In this document: one piece after another, positions 50,280 through 59,682 of the stretch | Layout of the letters: every line of letters starts with the position of its first letter | How positions within the stretch are numbered: the first letter of the stretch is position 1 | Assembly (NCBI RefSeq): GCF_001758465.1 | Contig: NZ_MJIC01000010.1 | Span: 372,001 to 436,000, forward strand | DNA from: Marisediminitalea lipolytica | GTDB lineage: Bacteria; Pseudomonadota; Gammaproteobacteria; Enterobacterales; Alteromonadaceae | Reading direction: 5' to 3' | DNA: 64,000 nucleotides | Made by a program: the position numbers and the translations under genes | Notes under the pieces: model-generated | The model's input: only the letters and a program-made list of their open reading frames with translations | Told to the model about the DNA's origin: nothing | Databases searched by the model: none

Positions 50280-50954
50280 ATGGATTTAGCAGCAATCTGG
50301 CTCACCCTTAAACTGGCTGGCATTTCTACCTTGCTACTGATGTTACTGGCAACGCCCCTGAGCTGGGCGTTGAGTCGCTGGAACAGCAGGTTTAAAGCCG
50401 TGGTGCAAGCTATTGTCGCACTGCCTTTGGTGCTGCCACCAACGGTGCTGGGATTTTATTTATTACTGGCATTCGCGCCAGACAGTCCCATTGGTGCTGC
50501 CTGGCTGGCCGTTACCGGAGAGCGACTGGCATTTACCTTTGAAGCGCTGGTGTTAGGGTCGGTAATTTATTCTTTTCCTTTTGCCGTACAGCCATTGTAT
50601 GCCGGATTTGCCCAATTACATCCAGATTACTTACACACCGCAAGAATGCTCAATCTGCCCTGGTACGTGCGTCTGCGCTGTGTGGTATTGCCGGCCCTTA
50701 AGCCCAGTTTGTTAATTGCGGCAGGCTTAAGCTTTGCTCACACCATTGGCGAATTTGGCGTGGTATTAATGATTGGCGGCAATATTCCGGGAGAAACCCG
50801 GGTCGTCTCCATTGCCTTGTTTGATCAGGTCGAATCGCTCAATTATGCCGGTGCACATAAGCTGGCAGCCATCCTGCTGGTGTTTTCGCTGGTGTTGTTA
50901 ATGGCACTTTACTGGTTACAGGGAAAGCGGAGACTTAAATGGAATGTCATGTAA
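50280..50954 (+). CDS. modB: ModB, molybdate ABC transporter permease
   Basis: 224 residues from ATG 50280; the longer frame from 50127 overlaps modA and is not used. Five to six membrane helices, 'LPPTVLGFYLLLAFAPDSPIG' and the EAA loop 'LRCVVLPALKPSLLIAAGLSFAHTIGEFGVVLMIGGNIPGET', which contacts ModC. Inner membrane. Overlaps modC by 16 bases. Confidence 0.95.
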   Translation: MDLAAIWLTLKLAGISTLLLMLLATPLSWALSRWNSRFKAVVQAIVALPLVLPPTVLGFYLLLAFAPDSPIGAAWLAVTGERLAFTFEALVLGSVIYSFPFAVQPLYAGFAQLHPDYLHTARMLNLPWYVRLRCVVLPALKPSLLIAAGLSFAHTIGEFGVVLMIGGNIPGETRVVSIALFDQVESLNYAGAHKLAAILLVFSLVLLMALYWLQGKRRLKWNVM

Positions 50955-51946
50955 GCGCTAAAGCCGGTAACTTTGCGCTGGATGTTAACATACAGGTGCC
51001 AGCGCATGACGGGTGGCTTGGCATTGCCGGACCCTCCGGGGCGGGCAAATCGACATTTCTACAGGCTCTGGCAGGGTTTAATCCGTCAGCCAGCGTGGCA
51101 GGCAATTGGGGGGATTTATCTTTTTCTCAGGCCCGGAATGTTGTGTTGGTTAGTGCCCAAACGCCGTTATTCCCGGCGCTTTCGGTGGCGCAAAATATCA
51201 GCCTTGTGGCTACCCATAATCAATGCGAGCAGGAGCAACAATCGGTGGTTTCGTTATGTGAGTGCGAGACCTTGCTGACCAAAAACACCGCGAGCCTGTC
51301 CGGAGGCGAATTGCAGCGGGTTAAACTGGCCCGGGCGTTGCTAGCGAGTCCAAAACTATTGCTATTAGACGAAAGCTTTAGTGCCATGGATAAAGCCCTG
51401 CGTCAGCGTATCCTGTATCGCCTGAAAGCGTATCTGGGCGAGCAGGTGCGCGTTATTCTGGTGAGCCACGATGTCGACGATATTTTGCAGACCTGTGAAA
51501 ACCTGGCGCAAATTAACGGCGGGCAATGCCTTGCCGTTGGTCGTCCCGAAGCGTTGATAAACGCTGAAGCCGATACTGACACGTTACCGCTTAGCTGTGT
51601 GATTTATGCTGCGGTACAGGCGGTGGATCCCGCCGCCGGCCTGATGGCTCTGTCACTGGGTAAACAGTTGATACAGGTTAAACTGCAACCTGGTGTGAGC
51701 CCGGGGACGAAGGCAAAAGTACGGCTGTCAGCGAAAGAGATTACCCTGGCCACAGCAGACGCTGAAGTGGTAAAAACAAATCGCCTGGCCTGTCAGATTA
51801 TCCAGGTCGAAACGGTTAACCATCGGCAGTACCGCGTGGCTTTAAGCTGTGGTGAACAAAAGCTTGTGGCCCTGGTGAGTCAGGAAGTGTTTACGCGTTC
51901 TGACTTAAAGGTTGGCGGGCCGGTTTATGCTTGTTTTGATGAGTAA
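50939..51946 (+). CDS. modC: ModC, molybdate ABC transporter ATPase
   Basis: 335 residues: Walker A 'GPSGAGKSTFLQAL', signature 'LSGGELQRVKLARALL', Walker B 'LLLLDESFSAMD', switch His 'VSHDVDD'. The C-terminal part (about 220-335) is a TOBE/Mop-like regulatory domain ('VKVRLSAKEITLATA'). Starts inside the end of modB. The operon ends here; a GC-poor hairpin (51963-51982) follows without a T-run. Confidence 0.94.
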   Translation: MECHVSAKAGNFALDVNIQVPAHDGWLGIAGPSGAGKSTFLQALAGFNPSASVAGNWGDLSFSQARNVVLVSAQTPLFPALSVAQNISLVATHNQCEQEQQSVVSLCECETLLTKNTASLSGGELQRVKLARALLASPKLLLLDESFSAMDKALRQRILYRLKAYLGEQVRVILVSHDVDDILQTCENLAQINGGQCLAVGRPEALINAEADTDTLPLSCVIYAAVQAVDPAAGLMALSLGKQLIQVKLQPGVSPGTKAKVRLSAKEITLATADAEVVKTNRLACQIIQVETVNHRQYRVALSCGEQKLVALVSQEVFTRSDLKVGGPVYACFDE

Positions 51947-51998
51947 CAGGTGAGCTGACTTTGGGCTTGCTGTGCCTAAAGCCCGGACCGGTAAAATA

Positions 51999-52961
51999 TT
52001 AATCGGGTAAAGGCCCCTGCAGGCAGGCTCGACCAGACTGTTTAGCCCGGTAAAGTGCCTGGTCTGCCTGGTCAATCATATCTTCAATTCTGGCGTTCTG
52101 GTCCGGGTGATCTACGTAATATCCGGCGCTTACAGTGACAACATTGAGTTGGCTGGTAGCATTAACAATATTCAGGTTGGCAACCGCTTTAAGGAGTTTC
52201 CGACCCACATGGCGACAGCCGTCATCATCGGTAAAGGGTAAAATAACGGCAAACTCCTCGCCGCCATAACGAATAATGGCGTCCTGAGGTCGCAGTAACT
52301 GTTGTTGCATTGCTTTGGCAACCTGATGCAAACACTTATCGCCGGCAATGTGTCCGTACTGGTCGTTAAAACCTTTAAAAAAATCGATATCCAACATGAT
52401 GACGCCGATAGATGCTTTTTCCCGCGCAATGCGTTTAATCAAAGTGGGAATTTCAGTCATCAGGTAATAGCGGTTATACAGTTCGGTCAATTGGTCTTTA
52501 AAAGTTAACTCACTTAACAGCTCAAGACGCAGTTGACTCTGCAACTGGTTTTTTACCCGGTGAATGAGGGTCGAGGCTACTACGGGCTTTTTTATAAAGT
52601 CGTTTGCGCCGGCATTCCAGCATTTATCCTGGGTTTCTGCGTCGCTACTACCGGTGATAAATATAATGGCGCACTGTGCAGTACTGCGCTGACTTTTAAG
52701 TTCATGGCATAAATCAATGCCATTTTTGCCTGGCATATTAATATCAAGAATAATCAGGTCCGGCGGATCTTGTTCGCACAGGGCAAACACGTTTTCTGAA
52801 TGGTGCAAACACTCACAATTAACAACTCCCTCCAGAATTGTCGAAATTAGCAGGCAACTCGAACGCTCATCATCTACTACCAGCACCCTGCAGTCTGACA
52901 ACGAGCGACTGGTAAAGACGAACGTTTTTAGCGTTGTGTAACTTTCATCATGCATCGTCAT
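51999..52961 (-). CDS. Response-regulator diguanylate cyclase (REC-GGEEF)
   Basis: 320 residues: receiver (about 24-140; 'VVDDERSS', 'LIILDINMPGKNG', Lys 'FIKKPVV') and GGDEF domain with active 'RYGGEEF' at about 233. An inhibitory I-site, RPQD, stands exactly five residues before GGEEF, so product feedback is likely. It makes c-di-GMP when phosphorylated. It overlaps the upstream REC-PAS-GGDEF-EAL gene by 14 bases, or 8 if ATG 52955 is used; neither start has a clear ribosome site, so translation is probably coupled. Confidence 0.93.
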   Translation of the reverse strand: MTMHDESYTTLKTFVFTSRSLSDCRVLVVDDERSSCLLISTILEGVVNCECLHHSENVFALCEQDPPDLIILDINMPGKNGIDLCHELKSQRSTAQCAIIFITGSSDAETQDKCWNAGANDFIKKPVVASTLIHRVKNQLQSQLRLELLSELTFKDQLTELYNRYYLMTEIPTLIKRIAREKASIGVIMLDIDFFKGFNDQYGHIAGDKCLHQVAKAMQQQLLRPQDAIIRYGGEEFAVILPFTDDDGCRHVGRKLLKAVANLNIVNATSQLNVVTVSAGYYVDHPDQNARIEDMIDQADQALYRAKQSGRACLQGPLPD

Positions 52962-55062
52962 TTGGTAAGTATAGCCTGCTTTTTAATTGTTCGTAGGGGA
53001 GTGGCTGAGTGAAATAAAATCCCTGACCTTCGTGACAACCAATGCGCTTTAAAAAAGTGAGTTGATGTTCGGTTTCTATGCCTTCACAGACAATCTGTAA
53101 ATCCAGTGAACGCGCCAGCGTCACTATTGCCATAACAATATTTTGTGCCTGCTCATCTTTATCCAGGTCTTTAACAAAACTGCGATCAATTTTAAGCACA
53201 TTAAAGTTAAAGTTGCGTAAATAGGACAAACTTGAATATCCTGTACCAAAATCATCCAGTGCTATGGAAACCCCGATTTTTCTAAGCTGGCGCATGGTTT
53301 TATTGGCGCTGTTAATATTTTCGATTAGCGCGCTTTCGGTAATTTCCAGCTCCAGATATTTAGCCGGTAATTCATGTTTTAATAAAATGTCGGCAACGAT
53401 TGCGGTAAAACGAGTATCGTTAAACTGCGAAGCGCTGACATTAACCGCAATTTTAATCGGGTTGCCTTCAGTGAGTAATTGTCTGGCCAGGGCGCAGCTT
53501 TGGTCGAGTACCTGATTGCCCAGCTCTATAATCAGGCCGGTTTCCTCGGCTACCGGGATAAACGACAAGGGAGAGATAATGTTGTCGTCATCGTCTTTTA
53601 TCCGCACCAGCGCTTCCATGCCACTAACCGTATTATCCGCCAGGCGGTATTTAGGCTGAAAATACACCAGCAGGGATTTCTCCTTAAGGCGTTTATGCAG
53701 CAGCTTTTCGTTAACCACCCGCTCTTTCATGCCTTCGTATAATTCATCAGAGTAGTATGCAAAGCCATTTTTGTTCGCGTGTTTCACTTTATACATGGCT
53801 GTGTCGGCATGACTAATTAATTCTTCCGGGCTGCTGGCGTCCACGGGGTAAACACTTATCCCCATGCTTACGGTCAGCCGGTGTTCTTCGTCACCTACGG
53901 AGAAAGGTTGATTTATTTCGTGTATTAGTTGTTGCGCCATTTGATTAATTTGCGCCAACTGTTTGCAAGTGGGCATTAAAAAAACAAATTCATCACCGCC
54001 AATTCGCGAAACAGTTGCATTGTTTTGTGCAATGTCCTCCAGGCGGCTGGCCAAATGCACAATAATGGCATCACCGGTTTGGTGGCCCAGTGAATCATTA
54101 AGGTATTTAAAGTTATCCAGGTCAATGAGTAACACCGCTATCAAACGATCACTGTTGCCTCTGGCCTGGATGGCCTGCAGCATTCTGTCGTGCAGCAAAA
54201 CGCGATTAGGCAGCCCGGTAAGGTGGTCATGATGCGTAATGTGAGTCATCTGTGTGCTCATGGCGATTGCTTCGGTTACATCACGAAACACCATTACGCC
54301 GCCTAACAGGGTGTTGGTTAACGGGTCGAATATAGGGCTGGCTGAATCTTCAACACGGTATTCTGTGCCATTTTGGCTAACCAGCTTCGCATTCATGGCC
54401 ATGGCTACCGTGCGTTGTTGTTCCAGTGCAAAATAAATGGGATTGGCCATGGTAGTGTTTGTTGAGGCTTCACGTAAATCCATCACTACGTCAATGGGAG
54501 TGCCGGCTGCTTGCTTTTCTTGCCAGCCGGTCAATCGTTCGGCAATAGGATTTAAAAAAGACACTATCCCATTTTTGTCAGTAGTGATTACGGCATCACC
54601 AATTGAGCGTAATATAGTGTGCAGATATTTTTTTTCCCGGTGCAGATCCTTAAACGACTTACTCAGGGCAAAAGCCTGTTGCTTAATGATCATCTGGCTT
54701 TTTACCCGTAACCGGCAGACTTCCACATGGATGGGCTTGGGAATAAAGTCTGATGCGCCAAGCCTCAGTGCGCGGGATTCCATCTCAACGCTGTGATGGC
54801 TGGTAATAAATATAAAGCTACTGGAAGCCAAATCTGGAATTGCCTGCAATGTTTTACACAGCTCAAACCCGTCCATACCGGGCATTTCAATATCCAGTAA
54901 TATCACATCCGGCCGATGTAATTTGGCTAACTTAATGGCCTCGGTTGGCGAGCTCGTAGTTACTATTTTGTAGTAACTCCCCAAAGCTTCTTCAATTATC
55001 AGCAGCTCGCTGACTTGATCATCAACAGCCAGTACGCACCCTTGATCTGCATCTACGTGCAT
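52948..55062 (-). CDS. REC-PAS-GGDEF-EAL c-di-GMP turnover protein
   Basis: 704 residues, cytoplasmic: receiver (about 9-125; 'LLDIEMPGMDG'), PAS (about 150-270, 'AVITTDKNGIVSFLNPIAERLTGW'), GGDEF with 'RIGGDEF' (about 355), EAL with 'GMEALVR' (about 482) and 'DDFGTGYSSLSYLRNFNFNVLKIDRSFVKDL'. Both domains keep their catalytic residues; no I-site is seen. Net activity cannot be read from sequence. Divergent from the hybrid kinase upstream, with a 118-base gap, which is likely its cognate input. Confidence 0.93.
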   Translation of the reverse strand: MHVDADQGCVLAVDDQVSELLIIEEALGSYYKIVTTSSPTEAIKLAKLHRPDVILLDIEMPGMDGFELCKTLQAIPDLASSSFIFITSHHSVEMESRALRLGASDFIPKPIHVEVCRLRVKSQMIIKQQAFALSKSFKDLHREKKYLHTILRSIGDAVITTDKNGIVSFLNPIAERLTGWQEKQAAGTPIDVVMDLREASTNTTMANPIYFALEQQRTVAMAMNAKLVSQNGTEYRVEDSASPIFDPLTNTLLGGVMVFRDVTEAIAMSTQMTHITHHDHLTGLPNRVLLHDRMLQAIQARGNSDRLIAVLLIDLDNFKYLNDSLGHQTGDAIIVHLASRLEDIAQNNATVSRIGGDEFVFLMPTCKQLAQINQMAQQLIHEINQPFSVGDEEHRLTVSMGISVYPVDASSPEELISHADTAMYKVKHANKNGFAYYSDELYEGMKERVVNEKLLHKRLKEKSLLVYFQPKYRLADNTVSGMEALVRIKDDDDNIISPLSFIPVAEETGLIIELGNQVLDQSCALARQLLTEGNPIKIAVNVSASQFNDTRFTAIVADILLKHELPAKYLELEITESALIENINSANKTMRQLRKIGVSIALDDFGTGYSSLSYLRNFNFNVLKIDRSFVKDLDKDEQAQNIVMAIVTLARSLDLQIVCEGIETEHQLTFLKRIGCHEGQGFYFTQPLPYEQLKSRLYLPNDDA

Positions 55063-55180
55063 GCTTCCTCACACTTATATAACTGGCTTGGTAATCACTA
55101 CTAACTCAATTTTAGAAGATTCCTAGTAAATTTCTCGTTTTACGCTAATTTTTTAATAAAGAAATACAGCAATTCAATAA

Positions 55181-58100
55181 ATGTCGCAGTTTCATGTTAA
55201 ATCGCGGTGGCAGGGTTACAAACACTTGAACAACAAATTGATAAAGATTTTTTTAGTTGCTGCGGCTGTGATCGTGTTATCGATTGCGCTGGTGGCCGAC
55301 CGACTCATCGTTTTTTCTTTTAACGAAGCGGTGCTGGAGGATACCCGCATTAATTTAAGCGAGATAGAAAATTCGCTCAATAACCATTACCGTTCTTATC
55401 ATGATGATCTTTATTTTCTCTATGGCACGCCCCCCGTTAAAGGGTTAACAAGGGCGCTCGAACATCAGGGGATTGACCCTTTCGATGGGACTACTAACGC
55501 ACAATTAAAAAGCAGATTAAGTGATATATTTATCAGCTTTATGCAAAACAATGAGGCTTATTTTCAGTTACGCCTTCTGGATGCGCAGGGGAAAGAAGCG
55601 ATCCGGGTTGAGCGTCATAGCGGCGAAATAATTGCCCTGAACGAAAACGATCTACAGGATAAAAGCGACCGTTATTATTTTATCGAAACAAAAAATATGG
55701 CCGAGCGACAGCTTTTTGTGTCGCATATCGATTTAAACCGGGAACATGGACGAATAACGTTTCCTTATGTCCCTACGCTCAGAATGGCATTGCCCATCTA
55801 TACCGATTCTAATCAATTTTACGGCGAAATTATCGCTAATATAGATGCTACTTCCATGCTGGATGAATTAGAGGTTTTGGTGAGTGAGCATCTGGTAATC
55901 GTGCTAACGGATTTTGAGCATTATTTTATAAAACACCCCAATAAAGATTTTAGATTTAGCCGGGATTTGGCACCGCAACACAAATTTGACAGTGAATACG
56001 CAGAAAAAGAATCAGGATTCAAAGGGTTAAGCTTGTTTTCTGTAAAAAGTGCCAGCGAGAAAATGTACGGGGTTGGCGAAAAGTTTTCAGTAGAGATGGG
56101 CGACGACGGTGGCTCTCTTTACGGCTATATTCTGATGGGGGAACAGTATTACAACAAACAACTGCAAGACCGGCGCTTTGAGTCATTGGTAGGTTTGGTT
56201 GTGGTGCTGGTGTTATCCCTGGTGTTGCTATTCTACTTTGCCCGAAACAACAAGAAATTAGCAACCCTGCTGGCCAATGCCGAAGAAGCCAAGGCGGCCG
56301 TTGATGTGGCCGAAGATGCAGTTATTACGGTGGACCATGAATGGCGGATTAACACGGCAAATAGCGCCTTTGAACGCCTGTTTTTATTTAACGAAAAACA
56401 AAGTATCGGGCAGTCCATTACCGATTTGCTGTTAAGGTTTGGCGGCGCTGAGGTGGCTGAAGCCTTGCAGTCACATTTGGGCACGGGAGCCACGGGTATC
56501 GAATGGCAAGTGCCGGTGTCTGATGGCGTGAACAGGTGGTTTCACTGCAAGGTAAACCGTATAGATAATGAGCAGGCGATTGCGCAATTTGCCATTGTTA
56601 TTCGTGATATTACCGCCGAAAAAGAGGCGATGTTAAAAGTTGCCGAGACCAACCGGCAACTGGAAGAAAAAGTAGAGCAGCGCACCGTAGAGCTTAAACG
56701 TGCCCGGGACGAAGCGCTGCAAGTCAGTGAACTGAAAACCAATTTTATTTCAACTATCAGTCACGAAATGCGCACGCCGCTAAATGGGATTGTGGGGGCG
56801 ACTAACTTACTTAAAAACGAAGTGCTGGATGCCAAACAGGCAAAATTGCTCACGATGGCAGAAAACAGCGTGGAAAGCTTAAAACGGCTGATAAACGATA
56901 TCCTGGATTTATCTAAAATTGAAGCGGGAAAGCTGGAGCTGGATTTTCGGCATTTCAACCCCGAAGGTTTACTGGAAAGCATTACCAGTACTATGTCTGT
57001 TGTCGCCAATCAAAAAGGCCTGGGTTTTTATATTGATACCTGTGATTTAAATATTAACCTGATAAAAAGTGATCCTCACCGACTTACGCAAGTCATCAAT
57101 AATCTCCTTAACAATGCCATTAAATTTACCGAAAACGGCTACATTAAAGTGGCGTGCCGCAGTGAAATTGAGGAGCACACTGCGCGGTTAATAATCGATA
57201 TTACCGATACCGGCAAAGGTATAGCTCAGGAAAATATGAACCGTTTGTTTAAAGCGTTTAGTCAGGCGGATAATAGTATTGCTACTTCGTATGGCGGGAC
57301 CGGACTTGGATTGTCCATTTGTCGTGAAATCATAACGTTATTAGGCGGAACCATCGGCGTAGAGTCTGAAGAAGGCCGGGGCTCCTGCTTCTCGTTTACT
57401 ATCCCTGTGGAACAATGGCAGGCAAAATCGCCGGAGGACCGCACCCGCCTGGTAGGTAAAACCGCGGGTTTATTGTTAGGCGAGTCGCCGCTTGCAACCG
57501 TTGTTAATAAACTGCTTGCGAGCCATGGCGCCACAGCACTCTCTTTGACCTCGGCACGTGAGTTGAAAAACCTGCAATCGCTTTCCATGGTGTTTGTTTG
57601 CGACAATTGTCCGCAATACAGCGCATTATGCCAGCTTTGGCAGCAATGGGGCGAAGAGGGGGCAGAGTTACCGACCTTGTTTATCATTTCCCGCGAGCCA
57701 CTGGACTCAGCGGATCGCCCACCACTGTCTTACAATATGGTAGAGCCTCTGTACCGTTCGGTTTTTCTCTCACATGTGGCCAACAGCCGTTATACCCTCA
57801 GCGAAGTACCTGTGGATACCAGTGCAGAAAGGCGCTACCAGGAAAGTGAGCTTAAACTTGAAATTAATGATGAGCTTACGGGTAAAACTGTGCTGGTGGT
57901 GGATGACAACGAAATAAATCGTCAGGTGGCTTCGTTTATTTTAGAACCCTTCGGGCTGATAATCGTGATGGCCGAAAATGGTGAAAACGCGCTTAAACAG
58001 CTGAGGGACAATCCCGCCATCAGCTTAATTCTGATGGATTGTAATATGCCGGTATTAAATGGCTACGATGCTACCAGAGCCATTCGTGCCGGGAGAGCCG

Positions 58101-58654
58101 GTCTCGAATGGCAGACAATTCCGATTATTGCTATGACAGCAAATGCAATGAAAGGTGAAAGCGAAAAATGCAAAGAAGCAGGCATGGATGACTATTTAAC
58201 CAAACCCGTTGAGGCCGCTCAAATGATAAGAAAGTTAAAACGCTTTTTAAAACCTGCACAGCAGACCTCCGAGGCGCCTGAGGCTGAATCTGTTGATTTG
58301 CAGTGGCAACGGGATGAAGCGATTGGCCGGTTGGCCGGCAATGAGAATCTTTACCGCAAGCTGCTGGCGTTGTTTCTTGAGCAAGGTGATGAAAAGCTGG
58401 CGGCTATTCAGCAGGCAGTACAAGCGAAAGACAAAGAGGCCATCCGTTTTACTTGTCACAGCCTTAAAGGCGTGGCAGCAGAGGTCGGGGCGGAGGACTT
58501 AAAAGAACGGCTAGCCTCCCTTGAGTACAACGTACAGACTCTCAGTGAGGAAGGGGTTGATAAATTATATGTGCAAATCTCACTACAAATGGCGGCCTGT
58601 ATGCAACGATTTTCTGCCTATCTCAATGAGGAAACCAGCGCACTGGCCCCGTAA
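55181..58654 (+). CDS. Hybrid sensor kinase with REC and HPt
   Basis: 1157 residues: helix 1 (about 23-45), periplasmic double-Cache-like sensor (about 50-330), helix 2 (about 336-358), PAS (about 375-480), coiled coil, HisKA 'STISHEMRTPLNGI' (His about 528), HATPase ('NNLLNNAIKF', 'GGTGLGLSI'), a receiver-like region without acidic pocket or Asp (about 762-880; likely pseudo-receiver), true receiver ('VVDDNEINRQ', 'LILMDCNMPVLNG', Asp about 951) and C-terminal HPt ('FTCHSLKGVAAEVG', His about 1091). A full phosphorelay in one chain. Its neighbours are three REC-containing c-di-GMP proteins, so it is the probable phosphate source. Confidence 0.93.
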   Translation: MSQFHVKSRWQGYKHLNNKLIKIFLVAAAVIVLSIALVADRLIVFSFNEAVLEDTRINLSEIENSLNNHYRSYHDDLYFLYGTPPVKGLTRALEHQGIDPFDGTTNAQLKSRLSDIFISFMQNNEAYFQLRLLDAQGKEAIRVERHSGEIIALNENDLQDKSDRYYFIETKNMAERQLFVSHIDLNREHGRITFPYVPTLRMALPIYTDSNQFYGEIIANIDATSMLDELEVLVSEHLVIVLTDFEHYFIKHPNKDFRFSRDLAPQHKFDSEYAEKESGFKGLSLFSVKSASEKMYGVGEKFSVEMGDDGGSLYGYILMGEQYYNKQLQDRRFESLVGLVVVLVLSLVLLFYFARNNKKLATLLANAEEAKAAVDVAEDAVITVDHEWRINTANSAFERLFLFNEKQSIGQSITDLLLRFGGAEVAEALQSHLGTGATGIEWQVPVSDGVNRWFHCKVNRIDNEQAIAQFAIVIRDITAEKEAMLKVAETNRQLEEKVEQRTVELKRARDEALQVSELKTNFISTISHEMRTPLNGIVGATNLLKNEVLDAKQAKLLTMAENSVESLKRLINDILDLSKIEAGKLELDFRHFNPEGLLESITSTMSVVANQKGLGFYIDTCDLNINLIKSDPHRLTQVINNLLNNAIKFTENGYIKVACRSEIEEHTARLIIDITDTGKGIAQENMNRLFKAFSQADNSIATSYGGTGLGLSICREIITLLGGTIGVESEEGRGSCFSFTIPVEQWQAKSPEDRTRLVGKTAGLLLGESPLATVVNKLLASHGATALSLTSARELKNLQSLSMVFVCDNCPQYSALCQLWQQWGEEGAELPTLFIISREPLDSADRPPLSYNMVEPLYRSVFLSHVANSRYTLSEVPVDTSAERRYQESELKLEINDELTGKTVLVVDDNEINRQVASFILEPFGLIIVMAENGENALKQLRDNPAISLILMDCNMPVLNGYDATRAIRAGRAGLEWQTIPIIAMTANAMKGESEKCKEAGMDDYLTKPVEAAQMIRKLKRFLKPAQQTSEAPEAESVDLQWQRDEAIGRLAGNENLYRKLLALFLEQGDEKLAAIQQAVQAKDKEAIRFTCHSLKGVAAEVGAEDLKERLASLEYNVQTLSEEGVDKLYVQISLQMAACMQRFSAYLNEETSALAP

Positions 58655-58776
58655 AATTAAAGAGAGTGTCAATAATTTGAAATTGCCGTCAATAAATTGA
58701 CTACTAAAGTTGAATGGTGTTTTAACTGCACAGTGTTTATAAGTGCTTATTCTTCCTGATAAAATGGAAATTGCCG

Positions 58777-59682
58777 GTGAAATCCATAGACCAGTGCAGC
58801 GTATTAGTAGTAGACGATGATGAAATAGCCCGGCTGATGTTAATCGCCATGTTGAGCGAAATTTGCCACTGTGAGGCTGCGGGCTCCGCAGAAGAGGCAT
58901 TTAAACATCTGGCTTCCTCACCGATTGATCTCATTCTATTGGACATCAATATGCCGGGCACCAGTGGACTGGAATTTTGTGAGCAAATCCGGGCTAACCA
59001 TAACTTTGTTAAAATCCCGGTTATTTTTATTACTTCGTCTGTGGAGCGGAATGTTCAGGAGGCCTGTTGGTTAGCCGGTGGCAGTGACTTTGTAAAAAAA
59101 CCGGTGGTGGGCAGCACCCTCAAACAGCGGGTAGCGAATCAGCTCAAAAGCCGGGTTGTATCAGAATCTGCCTACCATGCCGGGTTTGACGACCCGTTAA
59201 CCGGGATGAAAACCGAGCACTATCTGTTTAACGAAGTGGGGGATGTGCTGAATTATTGCTTACATTCAAGCCAGCCATTTAGCTTATTGCTGGTGAAAGT
59301 AAGCGGTATCGACGAGATCAACAAACATCAGGGTTTCTTGCGCGGTAATCAGGCAATTCAGTCTGTGGCGCGGGTGATAGAAGGCCTGCTTGATGTGCCG
59401 TTAAGGCGCTGTTGCCGGATACGCGGTGCGACCTTTGCAATCAGCCTGCCCAATATGGATGAAAGTCAGGGACTTAAATTTGTAGACGAGGTGAGTCAGG
59501 CGCTCAGTAAGTATCTTTTCAGTAAAGGCACTATGCTGCCACTGAATATTCGTTTCAAATCGGCTATCGTCACCTCAGACGAAGCAAATCCGGAGACGAG
59601 TCTGGTGAAATTGCTGGACCAGTGCCGAACAGCACTGGCCGCAAATAAGGCGGGTAAGTATTTAATTCCCGACCGCTCCTAA
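58777..59682 (+). CDS. Response regulator with degenerate GGDEF domain
   Basis: About 301 residues from GTG 58777; TTG 58771 is equally possible, and no strong ribosome site marks either. Receiver (about 9-125) intact: 'VLVVDDDEIARL', 'LILLDINMPGTSG', 'FVKKPVV'. The C-terminal domain follows the GGDEF fold ('DPLTGMKTEHYLFNEV', 'IDEINKHQGFLRGNQAIQSVARVIE'), but the active loop reads 'RIRGATFAIS' in place of RxGGDEF, so it cannot make c-di-GMP. It may bind nucleotide or act by protein contact. It follows the hybrid kinase by about 120 bases. The end overlaps hemN by 4 bases. Confidence 0.85.
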   Translation: MKSIDQCSVLVVDDDEIARLMLIAMLSEICHCEAAGSAEEAFKHLASSPIDLILLDINMPGTSGLEFCEQIRANHNFVKIPVIFITSSVERNVQEACWLAGGSDFVKKPVVGSTLKQRVANQLKSRVVSESAYHAGFDDPLTGMKTEHYLFNEVGDVLNYCLHSSQPFSLLLVKVSGIDEINKHQGFLRGNQAIQSVARVIEGLLDVPLRRCCRIRGATFAISLPNMDESQGLKFVDEVSQALSKYLFSKGTMLPLNIRFKSAIVTSDEANPETSLVKLLDQCRTALAANKAGKYLIPDRS

